The notes beneath the pieces were generated by a model, which saw only the letters and a program-made list of their open reading frames with translations, made no database searches and was not told the origin of the DNA. From positions 23,766,001 through 23,830,000 of the forward strand of contig NC_089981.1 in assembly GCF_036417845.1 (NCBI RefSeq): DNA of 64,000 bases. Reading direction: 5' to 3'. Source of the stretch: Apteryx mantelli (lineage: Eukaryota > Chordata > Aves > Apterygiformes > Apterygidae). The position numbers were made by a program, and so were the translations under genes. Shown one piece after another: positions 24,801 to 36,430 of this stretch. Position 1 is the stretch's first letter. Each line of letters begins with the position of its first letter.

Positions 24801-25390
24801 GGTGCCCTCCACAAGTCCCTCCCAAAGCAAATCGTTCCGTAGTTCAGTGGGTTTATGGCATTCACCCCTCTACTTTAGGAAATGAGGCTGCTAAAGCTGC
24901 ACCAGGAGGAGGCTGAGCATTGTGCATGCTTGTCATAATTTGTCTGCCAGCGGGACAAAAATGATTACGGGCTGTCACTGTGCAGCCTGCGTATGTGCTG
25001 GCTGCGCTCCGGCCTGGTGTATTTGCCTAGTCCCACAGGTTTTGAGCACTGGAGATTATCTGAGCTTCTCTCCCAAGAAAAGTAAGTGTGCCTATTTTAC
25101 AAATATGTTTTAACTAGGATCATTATGTCTCAAACTTTATGGTGAAACATATATTTTGCCATGTGTGTGTTTCTCTTTAAAAGCAGCAGCTCCTAGCCTC
25201 CTGGGGTTTTATGTAGATTGCAGCTTTTCCTTCTAAAGTACATTTTCATCCTTTGTGGTTGCAGAAGGAAGGTAAGAAAAAAAAAAAAAGCTGAAATCGT
25301 GATGCCTCCTGGCTCAAAACCCAGAGGCAAAGCAAGAGAGTCCTGAAAGCAGTTTGCTTTTGTCTGACTCCCTGGAAAACAAGCAGGGGC
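21851..25390. other. SYT8 3' region and intergenic DNA
   Basis: No exon is supported here. An AATAAA at 23601-23606 lies 1.75 kb after the SYT8 stop and is one possible poly(A) signal; another occurs near 24057. A 232-codon open frame on the minus strand (22357-23055) has no recognisable domain and no start or splice context, and I treat it as chance. No repeat family is recognisable. Confidence 0.45.
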
Positions 25391-26050
25391 AGCGGTTCGC
25401 CTTGCACGAACACGAAGGGGGGCCCCGGAGAAGCGTCCCCGGTGCCGGGAGCTTGCAAGGTGCAGGGCCACGGGAAGAAACCTTCCCGCGGGCGCCGTGA
25501 AAGCCGGTACCCCGCGGCCTGGGCGCAGGAGGGGACGCAAGCGGTGGTGGGCTGGCGCGACCCTCCTCCCCGGGCCCCACAGTGCCTCTCGCCCGCGGGG
25601 CCACGCTTCCCACCGAAACTACATCTCCCAGGCTGCCCGGCACGCCGCCCTGCTCCCCGGGAACGGCTCCTCGGGGGGCAGCGGGGGGCAGCCGCAGGCC
25701 CCCGCGTCCGGCCCCTGCGCACGGTAAAACGCCCCGGGGGCGCAAACTTTGCCGAACGGCGGGGTGCGACGCGGGGCGGGAGGGATGGCTCCCGCCGGCC
25801 AAGAGGCCTCTGGGAAACTCCGGTGGGAGAGAGGGGTGCGTGCGACGGGGATGCCCGGGCCGGGGGCGCGGAGGCGCAGAGGCTGTGCCTGCACGCGGGG
25901 CTCCCGGGCGGCGCGGGAGCAGGCAAGGGGGCACAGGGCAGCAGGACAGGGGGCGCAGGGCCGCACGCTGCCGCGCTTTGGGGTGCCCCGGCGCTCCTGC
26001 CTGGCTGAGTCCGCTGCGAAAGCAGCTTTTCCCCTTCTGCTCGCCGCACA
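25390..26050. promoter_or_regulatory. CpG island upstream of the DUSP-like gene, with a ZNF143/THAP11-type site
   Basis: A sharp island of CpG-dense DNA between AT-richer flanks. At 25618-25636 it reads ACTACATCTCCCAGGCTGC, a good match to the ZNF143/THAP11 SBS element. It lies 0.5-1 kb upstream of the first coding exon of the DUSP-like gene, which begins after a splice acceptor, so a non-coding first exon probably starts in the island. Confidence 0.6.
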
Positions 26051-26535
26051 GCAGTCGCCTTTTCACACCAGGGTGCATCTTTCACTGCTGCGGGCAGAAA
26101 CGGCGCGGGGGATATTTTCTTCCCTGGGACAGCAGGAAGGAAAACGCCTCTTTCCCCACACTAAGCATGAAAAATAGGGCTGAGACCGAGAGTGCAGAGA
26201 TCCTCCCTGCTCCCCGACTGCTCTTTCGATTTGAACTTTGTGCCAGACAGACCAAAATCTTCACTTGCTTTCTATCTGCCAGCCCTGAGCAGCGGGGGGA
26301 CGTTTCACGGGTCCCTTTGGGGAAGTTCAGGTCATCCTGGGCAGCAGCATCAGTGTGTCAGGTCGTTTCAACACCAGTTGCGTGGCCATGAAATGGAGCG
26401 GGTGGTACTGCTAACTCCTGTATCCAGCTGGCCTGTATAAAATGTCCATGGATGTGAAACTGCAGGGGGTCTAATTTGTTTCAAATGGGGACACGTCCCA
26501 ACCTTGTTCTTCTCGATATTTCAGGCCTAAGCAGA

Positions 26536-29500
26536 ATGGAGCCGTCGGAGAAGCGGCACAAGGATTTCATTGCTTTCAAGCTGCCGGACAAAAAATGCCA
26601 CCCAAAGAAGGACGGCGTCACGGGTGAGTGGGGCCAGGGCACCAGCGGTGTACGGCAGAGTGGACTTGAGGCTCACAGGTGCAAGCTGCGGGCTGCTGGC
26701 CAGAGCGCGGGGCGGTGGGTGTGGACCGGCTCCATCCCCCGTGGCAGGAACGATTCCCCGTGTCACCTTGGGCCATCTCGTTGGCCTCCTCTTTCTCATT
26801 TTCAAAATGGTCGGTCCGCATCTGTGTCACAGGGATTTGAGAAGGCTTAAGCAGGGTCTGTGAGGTGGTCTTTCGTCTTCTTACCTTTGATTCGGTATAA
26901 AAGATCACCTCAGAAATGTCCTTTCAGGGCAATTGAAGTAAATCTCCTGGAAAAGCCAGATTTAGCGCCTGTGTCTGTGACGATTTGTTGCATGTTAATA
27001 AAATGGGGATTTCTCAACCAGTCTTACTAACTTTACGCAAAGCTGATGAAACCCCTGTGGGCAGTTTTATTGCAGTTCAATTTAAACAGAAACAAGCTTG
27101 AAGTCAATGATGAATAAGAGTTAAACCAAGCTGAAATGAGGCCTTGACCTGCAGACACCCAAATTCATTTTTCATTTTAAGTACGGGTAGCAGAGGCAGG
27201 GAAGACAGTAGGTCTCCACACAAGTGTGAAACTCAGCAAGGGTTTCATCATCCTTCCTACCAAAATGGACATTGCAGACATCCCCATCGGAGCTAGTTAT
27301 CCGGGGACAACAATCCCTTTGTGAGAAACAGGCACATTAAGGCATGAATCATCCATCTGCCTTAGGATGAGAAAAATTGCACCCTTGAAATACCCACTTC
27401 TCTCCATTGCCTGTGAAGGGACTGGAGGTGGCTGGCTCAAATGTTGACCTCTGCGTAGTCAACATCTGGATTTGTTCAGATGAAATCCACCCTCAGCATT
27501 TGCAGAATTGGCTGTGTACTGGGTTAACTAGGCCAGCTTGGGCGAATATTTGTGGGAGAGGCCTTGCACACTTGGATGGAGAGCGTTTTGCTCTAAACTT
27601 ATGTACCAGTCAGACCAGTTTTGACAAAGAAGCCTGAATTTTGGCATGAAGGGCATCACTCACCCCAGTTAAAACACTTGGCCTTAGCGTTATGAATAGC
27701 TGGTGGGGAACTTTATTCTGGATGTGACAAAGAACACGTTCACACAGGCAAGAAACAAATTCCTGAAGGTCTCTCTACTGAGTTACTTTAAAGGGTTGTA
27801 TTCTGACTTTTGGATATGCTCTAAACTCTGGTCTGACTCTGGATCTCACACTGGATGCAGGTTGCCAGCTCTTTGTGCCTGAAAGACTCTGTCTGGCTGC
27901 ATTTTAGGCTTGCGTTATCCAGTAAAGACATGTTGCACCATGACATGGGGTGGGGGCAAGTGATTAGGACCAGGACTGTCCTTTCTCTTTGTAGCAGCTC
28001 ATGCCAAGTGGCTTTCTAGGAGTTGCTCTCTGGGCCTGTTCTTGAAGGATTCTTGGTGGGGCTTTGTGTTGAGTTTTTCCAGCTCTGCCCTTTCCTAGTG
28101 TGAGCTCATCCCCTGCCTTCCCAGGCCTGATTGTGAAGCACCTCCAGAAGACCTTCCAGAGGCCCATCTCCTTGCAACTGTCTTCTCCCATGGCTCTTTC
28201 TCAGTGCTGCTCAGGTAGGCAAGGCTGTCAAGGGTCTTCACAGCTGCCAACTTTTCTTAAACATGCCTTCTGGGGTTACACGGTACTTGCAAAAAGCCAG
28301 TGGGTTTGAAACGGATGATTTGTGAAGGATCAGTCCCTAGGTGGCCACTGGTGTGCAGGGCAGTCACTGACCTTGGGGAGTCATTTTGGTGTAGAGGCTA
28401 AAAGGCCTTTCAAGAATGCTGAAATGTGTTGAAACCTTGCTCATTCAAAAACACAGAGGTCTCAGTCTGTTCTCTGGAGATGTTCTGGCTCCTATTCTGG
28501 TCTTTAGCATGCAGGATTTGAGGACAGCAAACACACAGAGGACTGTGATCAGGAGTCTGCTCTCTAGAAGGACAGACTCCATGGGACTGCAGGAAGGGTC
28601 ACCTCCCGGACACATCAGCTGCTTGAGGCCTGGGTTTGGACCACTGTCTGGACAGAGGTGTTAGCTGTTAGGTTTTTCACAGGGCCTAGGCTATGGGGCT
28701 GTACCGAACCATGGAGAAAGGATTGGGCTGTGGAAGGGTCTGAGGGACCTTCTAGCCAAAGTGCCCTTAATGGAAGTGGAAAATGTTCCTGAGAGGAGTG
28801 AGATCTGAGCTTAGGGCTGAGCTGGGAACCAACAGATCCTAATCCTGACTCTGAATAGAGCATCTCTATTGCTGAGGACCAAAGGTTAGAAGCAGATATT
28901 TTTGCTACTCACATCCTACAGTTTCCCAGCCTCCAGCTCAGAAAGCCCCCAGGTGTTATTGTAGTCAGAAGGGGCTTTATCCAGCGGGGTCTACTGTTGT
29001 TTTCCTTCTCCCTGCAGCTGCTCTTCACCCCTTCCCCCACGATTTCAGCTTAAAATGCTGTTCTTCCTCCCAGCTCCAGCTCGCAGTGAGTCACAAGCCT
29101 CTCCAGCAGAGCACACTGAAAATTGTCCCTGTGGAGTGAAACGGCTCATTAAACGCCCTATTTCTCTACAAGGCCAATGTTTTTAATGAAAACGCTTGTG
29201 TGTGAGTGTTTGTGCGTGTCCATATTGAGCTGTTCTGTTCCTACAGGCTCTTGTCCAAACTTGATGACAAATAAAAGCCAAGCACATGAAGAGAAGCCTG
29301 GGGATGTGGCATCTGTAGCCCAGCAGCCTGGCAGGACACCCTGGTCATTCTGCTTGTCACTGTCATCAGGAGGGGATGGCCAGTTCAACCACCAAGCACC
29401 CCAGGACTGGCAGAGTGGTCCGCAGGCCCAGGTGAGTGTTCACTGCATGTTCATGCCTCTGTCCCAGGGGAACGGGCTGGCTGGATATTTGGGCTAGTGA

Positions 29501-30502
29501 TGTGCAAGGTCTTCAGGGCCTCTAGTATCTACTGCTGGGCTGGACCCCAAGTGCTGCTCTGGGCAAAGCCTACTGCTAGGTCATGTCTCCTTGTTCTTGC
29601 AGTGGAGGGATGAATTTCTGCAGTTTCACCAGTCCTTTCCTGTTTTGCAGATGGATGAGGCTCAGAGCGGAGCCCATAGCACATGGTCCCCAGTGCAGGC
29701 ATCCCTCTCTTGTGCTCTCAGATCCAGTCCTAGCCCAGGTCTTCCCCTGCCTTGTCCAGCGGACCCCCCTTCCAAAGCCAAGCTTTCCAGCTGCTTCTCC
29801 TTGTTCTCACCACCATCGTGGAGCAGCAGCTCCGAATCGGATTCTAACCCTCTGTTCAAAGCCAGCTCCAAGAAATCTCGCAGGGGTACCTGGAAAAAGA
29901 ACCTGCATCCTGAGGATCCCAGTGGCCCAAAACTAGGAGAGTCTGTGTGTTTCCACTTCACAGAACCCATCATCGCTAGGATAACAGACTGCATCTACCT
30001 GGGGAACCTCAATGCTGCCTACAGCGGGCGGGCGCTGTGCAAGAACAGCATTGACAACATCATTGATATGAGCAGCCTGCCCTGCGACCGCAGCCTGAGT
30101 GTCATTCCCTGCACCTGCGGCCGGGGAGGGTTCAGGCACAGCTGGTCACGCCTCAAGGTTGACATCCAAGCTCCCCTGGATGGGGACCATCGCAAACTGG
30201 GGCAACCCTGCTTCCGGGACATCAATGAGTGCATCGAAGCCTCGCTGGAGAAAGGGAAGCGTGTCCTTATCCACTGTAGAGATGGTTACTCTCTGGGTCC
30301 TACTTGTGTCATCCAGTATTTGATGGTCAAGCACAGCATGAGACTGCTGGCAGCCTATGAGTTTGTGAGGGCACGGTACCCGCTGAACATCCAGGAGTGC
30401 CATCAGGACATGCTGGTAGGTTTGGAGACGTCCCTGCAGCCTGGAGGTGTCAACATGGCAGGCCTGAAGCACTCCTTGTCAAGGAAGATGGCATGGAGTT
30501 AA
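26536..30502 (+). CDS. Dual-specificity-phosphatase-like protein, probable pseudophosphatase
   Basis: Coding exons: 26536-26623, 28125-28214, 29247-29431 and 29603-30502. All have GT-AG borders and consistent phases, giving 420 residues. The first exon starts after a TTTCAG acceptor at 26524, so a 5' UTR exon lies upstream. Residues 1-120 (MEPSEKRHKDFIAFKLPDKK...) match nothing I know. A Ser/Pro-rich linker follows, with a basic patch (SSKKSRRGTWKKN). A DSP fold spans about 248-397: ITDCIYLGNLNAA, NIIDMSS, LKVDIQAPLD, VLIHCRDGYSLGP and YLMVKHSM. The active-site loop HCxxGxxR reads HCRDGYSL: Cys346 is kept, but the phosphate-binding Arg is Leu352. The general-acid Asp position appears to be Ala311. 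Both losses predict a phosphate-binding or scaffold role without catalysis, as in STYX-type proteins. The intact frame and splice sites argue against a decayed gene. The name and partners are unknown. A GTAGGT at about 30416 could serve as a cryptic donor. Confidence 0.75.
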
Positions 30503-33500
30503 AAGGGTAGGGTGGCTGTGTTGTCTGGCAGCAGCCCTGAAGATGAAGAGCCAAAAGGAAAATAGCCTTAACTTATCGCATTAGTGAATGAGATGACTTG
30601 CTGTGGGGTGTTTAGGACAGTGCTGGGGCAAGATGCAAAGGCTATGGCCTTCCTTTGTAGCTGTTCCTAGTGTCTGGTGGCAGCAGAAATAGAGTGTGGG
30701 AAGTTCTTTTAGGGAAACACCAGAGGGAGAGGGAATGTCCTGGGTGGGGTGGGAGCCATGTGTGTTGCTCTGATGTGATTTTGGGAAGGCAGAGGGGAGT
30801 CAGACATCGGTCTGCTCAGTGATCCTGCCTGATTTTTCACTATGAGCACACCTGCTGCTAAGCAGAAGGCCTAGGTCCTTGCTGACAGTATCATCCTTGG
30901 AAATAAGAGCTGCTTCTTCCAGATGTGCTAGGACCAGGGAACAGGATGGGATCATGTAGAGGAGCAGAGCCAGTTCTGGCACTGGAGGACCATTCAGAAC
31001 CATAGCAAATGGGATCTAGGTAGTGATAGATGGAAACATGATGTCATCTGGTGCCATGCTGGATTAGTTAGTCCAGATACATGACTATGCAGTGAATGAG
31101 GTGCTTTACAGGACACAGTGCCTGTCCATTTAATGCTTGTAAGGATCAAGAGGAGGCAAACAGTAGTATAAGGGTAAGGAGATGGCCATGAGGGATAGCT
31201 TGGACCTGCGGTGGTTCCCTGGAAGAGCCTAGTCCAGAAGTGCAATACTTGAATCTCTTTAAAATATAGGGCAGAACCTCCTTTATGTGCCAGATCTTCC
31301 CTCTGTCTGGGCCTTGCAGAGACAATGCAGGATGGTGAAACTGCTCTGGGAGCGGTGGGTCGCACCCACTGTGTGTCCTTCTAGCATGAGGGGAGGGCAA
31401 CAAGGCACGGGGACTGGTCGTCGTCTGCTCCACAGGAAGCGTACCCCAGTCTGAACGCTGCGCCCACTCCTGGCCCCTGTGGCCTTGTGCTCACCGAGCC
31501 GGGTTCCTCTGTGAAGGACTTGACAGGAGTTTCCTTACGTTTTCCGTGAGTTTTTCTGTGAGGAATTTGTTCAGTTGTCACCCAAACACTTACTCGGCTT
31601 CATTTAGAAACCACTATCTTTCTTAACGTCAACTGTCTCTCCTGCTTTGGGGTGTTTTTGTTTTTCTGTTCTTTCTGGTGCTCATTGGATTTCTTCCTCA
31701 TGACATTCTGGGTCTGGGGCCTCTTCTTATTTTAGAGAGCCTTTCGACCTCTGGACAAGGCAACTCTAGGGAATGCCTTATGCAGACTTGAAGGCTCGAC
31801 CTTCCACTCACCCTATTACCACGCCTCACCCTCCAGTCGCTGGCCCTCCTGACCTTCCTTATCCTAAAATCACATCTGCTAGTCAAAACGTTTTCCCTGG
31901 GACTTCTTGCTTTGCGCGAAACCAGTGTAGTGAAAGGAGAGCCATTTCCGTGAACTCCCCACATACCCATTTCAGACCAACACTTGCAGGCACAAAGTGA
32001 TAACCAAAAACTTGCATTCAGAGGAAATCTTTTTTTCCTGTGCGGCATGCCTGCGCTCCAGGAAGTTGCAAGAGCCTTCCTGTCATGTGGCTGAATGAAA
32101 CTCCTGGGGTGCAGATAAGTTTTGAACTGATAACTCACCAGTTTTGATTCTTCCTCCAAAAGCTGAGCCACTATCTTGAGGACCGGTGAGCCAAGAGTTG
32201 CCAGAATATGTGTAGTTGCGTAGGGAGCTGAAAAAGTATTGCTGTAGAAACTCTGGAATAATAAAGAGTTGGTTTAAATGAGACAAACATGGCTTACAGA
32301 GTTGGTGCTGAGGAGAAAAGTGAAGCAGCTAAGCCGTTCCTTAATGGATGGTTTCTGCTGTTGGCTGGTGGAGGGTGGTCGCTGTCTGTCTTCAAACGGT
32401 TTCTGTGTTGCTTGCTTTGGTCTGTTTTTTATCTTTTCTGGGAGACTAGCTTTAACTGTGACAAGCAGACATTCCTCCTGCCAAACTGTCTGCTTTTGCT
32501 GGAGACCAGATGGGAGATGGATGCTGGGTGGGCCTTAATTCTCAGTTGCCCACGGTGAGACCTCCACTAACGAGTCTTCTTCAGTGGCAGTAGCAAGGGA
32601 TGTACAGCAGAAGCCGCTGGAGTTTTAATCTGTGTGTTTTGTAGGCCTGCCTGGAGCTGGAGACCTGTCTCCACTAGAGTGCAGACTGCCTCAGGGACAC
32701 GGATGTGGAGGACGTGACACGCAGCACGACCTGGGGACGGAGGTGCAGCGTGCTCTGCAGGGCCCTGGCCCGGGAGCCGTGCAGAGGGCCTGGGAGGAGA
32801 GGGGCATCCTCGTGCCTCTCTGCTCCTTTCCCAGCAGATGGTGCTCAGAAGTCACCGTCTGCCCATGCCCCCCCCCCCCGTCACCGCGGCCACCTCTGTC
32901 ACCAGCCTTTGAGAAGGGGGCTGGTGTGGCTTGGCTGTGCTCCGCTCCGCTCGCGGGAGCAGGGCTTGCTCTCCCAGGAGCTGCTTCCACGCGGAGGCAC
33001 GCTCACGCTGGGCTGATCCTCGGGACAGCCCGGCTCCTCGCCGAGGTGCTGACTCACAGCCCGAACAGGCAGCAGAGCAGCGCACGGGAGCAGTCAGCCC
33101 GGGGCACCAAAGGCAGCCTGCACCGATTCGGCGTACGGGTGGAAGAAAGCATATCCTTGGTCTTTCCCACCGGTGGGGGGTCACCTGGTACAGCTGCTTT
33201 CTCCCAGCCGCCACCGCCAGCCAGAAACCTCGGCTGAATTGCCTTTTCTCTGTGCATTTGCAGGAGACAAATCCTGGCCAGAGCCAGCCTTGCCCGCACT
33301 ATGGGCTTCTGCCTCCTCGCCCTGCCACGGGACGTGGCGGCAGCCCCCCGCCTGCTGCAGAGGCAGCAGCCATGTTTCGCACCAGGGACCTGCTGTTCCT
33401 TTGCAGGCGTCCGCAGCTGGGCTTGCCTGATGCTAAAGGTGGTGAGACAGGAAGCCTGCAGCAGCGGATTTGTCACTTGCATATGCAACATCTGAGAGGC

Positions 33501-34470
33501 TTTTGGAAAAAATATCAGCCTAAAAACTGTGGCTGAAAGGGGGGAGGGAGTGCCTGACCTGGGGAAAGAGGGCAGGAGCTACCTGGACCCCTATCTCTGT
33601 GGGATCCTCTGTCTTCCCTTCCCTTGGGCCCACGGAGGCAAGGGGCTGGGGCACCCCACAGCAGACTCTGGGGCTGCTCTTTCTTGCTAGTCGTGCGGGG
33701 CTGCTCCCCCGTGCATTGCTCCTTCTCCCCAGTGTCTGCACTGCAGTGAACATCATGGCTGCACACCGTCTGCTTTTTAAAAACCTTAATTATGTTGAAA
33801 TGTTTCACGCTGTTGGAGGTGCAAATGTTTCCTGTGTGGTAACTGAGGTTAAAAGAACCTGCTAGCGATGGGTAGCTCTTTCAGGGACACGTTATACATA
33901 GTTGTTTTGGAGGGGAGCATGCACAAACCGCAGGCTCTTTCCACCCTTCATTCCCACCAGGCGAAGGGCAGAGCTGCTCAAAGGCCCGTGGCAGCGAATG
34001 GAGCCCTGCCTTGTCATTCCCTTGTCCGTGCATAAGCCAGACTACATCTCCAATGGGGAATTTTATTAATGGGCTGCACCTGGCAGCCGGGGCCTTGCAG
34101 GTGGATTGCTGTGTGCAGGGAGCCTGGGGTGCCCACAACCCTGAGGCCATATCCAGTGTCAGAGGTTAGCAAGAGAGAAGAGGGGGAGGAAGGCTCCTTC
34201 CTCAGCACCCGCAAGGAGGAGCACCCCCTGGCTCCGAGGTGGCTCCACTTCCCCACCCACCAGCAGCAGAAGTCCTCCCGCTCCCCACCCCGCAGCTGTA
34301 CGTCGCCGTCTCCCCACTGCCCATGGTGGCTGCCCTTTCCTCCAGGGCTGCTTGGCTCGCCTGCCCCGGCCAAGGGAGGTGCACAAGGGAGTCTTGCACA
34401 TCATTGGTCTGAGAAGGTCTCCATGCCCTTAAAGAGAAGGTGGATTTTCTGCTGAGCCACCCGAGAAGCC
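30503..34470. other. 3' region of the DUSP-like gene and TNNI2 upstream DNA
   Basis: No exon is supported. An AATAAA at 32260-32265, 1.76 kb after the stop codon, is a possible poly(A) signal for the DUSP-like transcript. The last 500 bp before TNNI2 contain E-boxes (CACCTG near 34077, CAGGTG near 34098, CAGCTG near 34293), which suit a muscle promoter but are common by chance. Confidence 0.4.
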
Positions 34471-34563
34471 CTTTTATACCTCCTTATTCAGCCAGCTGCC
34501 TACGGCTCGCCAGTCACTCCTGTCCATCCACGGGGGCTCTCTGTCTTTCTCCTCAGGACTTGG
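34471..34563 (+). promoter_or_regulatory. TNNI2: Candidate TNNI2 core promoter and non-coding first exon
   Basis: CTTTTATACC at 34471-34480 is a TATA-like element. About 30 bp downstream begins a stretch ending in a good donor (GG|GTGAGC, exon end 34563). An E-box CAGCTG lies at about 34488. Fast troponin I genes have a short non-coding first exon followed by a long first intron, and the first coding exon here (36409) opens with a splice acceptor, so a first exon at this place fits. The start site is inferred. Confidence 0.5.
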
Positions 34564-35159
34564 GTGAGCCGTTTTGCATGTCTCTTACTGACCCAGCTTG
34601 TTGTTAGGGGGTGAAGGGGAAGCAGATTCGCTCACGTGAGTTTTGGGGAGATAAATGCTAAGAGGGGTGGTGTGCTAGGGAAAACAGGGGTGCTGATAAG
34701 ACTGTCTCCATCCTTTGCCTGTTGGAGAGGGTCCATGCATCAGAAAGCCTCCCTGTCTTTTCCAGCTGCCTTCTTTCTCTTTGGTTTCATGCCTTCCCCT
34801 CACTCGACTGATTTTGCTCTCTGGCTTGAGCGGAAGGGCAAGTGGAGCCGCAGGCTCCGTAACGCTGACCTCCCCAAGGCTGTGGGAAGTGGGATCCCAT
34901 CCTTAGCTGGTGTAAGTCAGCAGTGCTCCCCTACTTACAGCCCTCGCTCCCGTTCCTCACCTGGTCTGTGCAGCGCCTTCCTCCCCAAAACTGTCCTCAA
35001 CGTTTGGAAGCCTGTAAAATAGAGATAGACGTTCAGATTTACTGTAACCCACTGAACAGGTAATGTAAAGCCCATATCGCAGGCAGATAACCATGAACTG
35101 GGATTCTCTCCTTGCTTCCTTTGTACTTGCAGCTTAGATGTCATTGAAGTGGGTGCATG

Positions 35160-35260
35160 TGTGTGTGCAGGAGGAATGCAAGTAAAAATAGCTTGCGTTC
35201 CTCCAAGACCCTGTCTCTCAGCTGCAGCTGAGCCACCTGTGGTGGCTTTTGCTTCGCGTT
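35160..35260 (+). promoter_or_regulatory. TNNI2: Candidate intronic skeletal-muscle enhancer of TNNI2
   Basis: Within about 90 bp of TNNI2 intron 1 lie an M-CAT/TEAD-type GGAATGC (35173-35179), a near-consensus MEF2 site GTAAAAATAG (35182-35191), paired CAGCTG E-boxes (about 35219-35230), a CACCTG E-box and a GGTGG/CCACC box (about 35234-35245). Quail and mammalian fast troponin I genes are known to carry a first-intron element of E-box, MEF2 and CACC sites that drives muscle expression. Spacing and content agree; function is inferred. Confidence 0.55.
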
Positions 35261-36430
35261 GCCCCGGCCTCCCTGAGTCATGGGGCCTGGCACCGGCGAA
35301 AGGCTGCCGTCTGAGGAGACAGCTGCAGCTCCTTGTGCAGCTCCCTGACCATTTTTAGAAGCGCTTTCCTCCCCAGTAATGTGATGGGCCCGCACATTTT
35401 CCAGGATAAAGTTTCCTCAGGGAGCGTGGCCCTGCAATCTGTACGTCCTCCCTTGGGCTTGGGCCCCATTAACACTTCACCTCCCAACGTGGCCTCCCAG
35501 GTCTGTAGAGAGCTGTGTTTTGGGAGGTTGCCTGTTCTGCAAGAGACTAGCTTAACTGGGGATGGACTGGCACTCCGGGGTCCTTCCATTAGTAGATATA
35601 AGTAGGAAATACTGGTCTGCTAGAAAAACAAAATTGTTTTTATGGGGAAACAATTTACAGCAAAATATAGGAGATTCAAAGGTGCTGTGTTGGGCCTGTA
35701 TGATTTCCACTTAAAGGAAATGCAAGAACTTGTCTGGGGCTGTGGCTTTATCAACTCAACAAAAAAACCCCTGTCAAACCTATTCTACGTTATTTGTGCT
35801 GTGGCTGCTCCAAAAGGCACCCCTGCACCATGCGATGTAGGCACATTACGGCAGCAATATGCTCTGAAGTCCTCATTGCCTGGGCTTGCTGTCTGACCCC
35901 ATTCCCATAGTGTCTGAACCCTCCGCAATCCTTGGGACATCTCTTGTTCATGAAGTGGGGCGGTGCGGTTTGCCCCATATTGTAGGCAGGGAGGCTGAGG
36001 CCTGGAAGATTTGCTTCTTATGTCGCTACATGACAGAGTCAAGTCTGAAAATAGCTGTTTCTCCTTCTTCTTCCGTCATTGCATAAAGTGGTTTTCCTGG
36101 GGCTCAAAGAAGAGACGTGCCTGCAGGAATTATTGTGACAAATCTTTCTTTTTCTGTCCCAACACCACTCTGCCCAGTCTAGGAGCCCCCAGACACTGAG
36201 GTTTGTGTGGCTGTGAGGAGGCACGTGTTTGGCTCTCGTCCACAGACCGCAGCCTACTTCCCCATGTGATGAAAGTTTGGAGAAGTTGGGAAATAAGAAC
36301 AAACCTGTTCCTCTTTTTTACTAGGGGAATCTTGCTTTGTTTTTGAGCCCAAGAAATTCATCACCGGCATGAATAACTGTGAACCTTTTTTTTTGGTTTT
36401 CTTTGCAGGTTCACAACCATCTAAAGCAAG

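Noticed and set aside
29018-29091. Possible extra exon in the DUSP-like gene after CTGCAG at 29017
   Set aside because: Phase would allow entry, but it ends in a different phase from what the next exon (29247) needs, while joining 28214 to 29247 keeps the frame without it.
34051-34060. ACTACATCTCC at about 34040-34050 as another ZNF143-type site
   Set aside because: The match stops before CCCAG and there is no CpG island; too weak.
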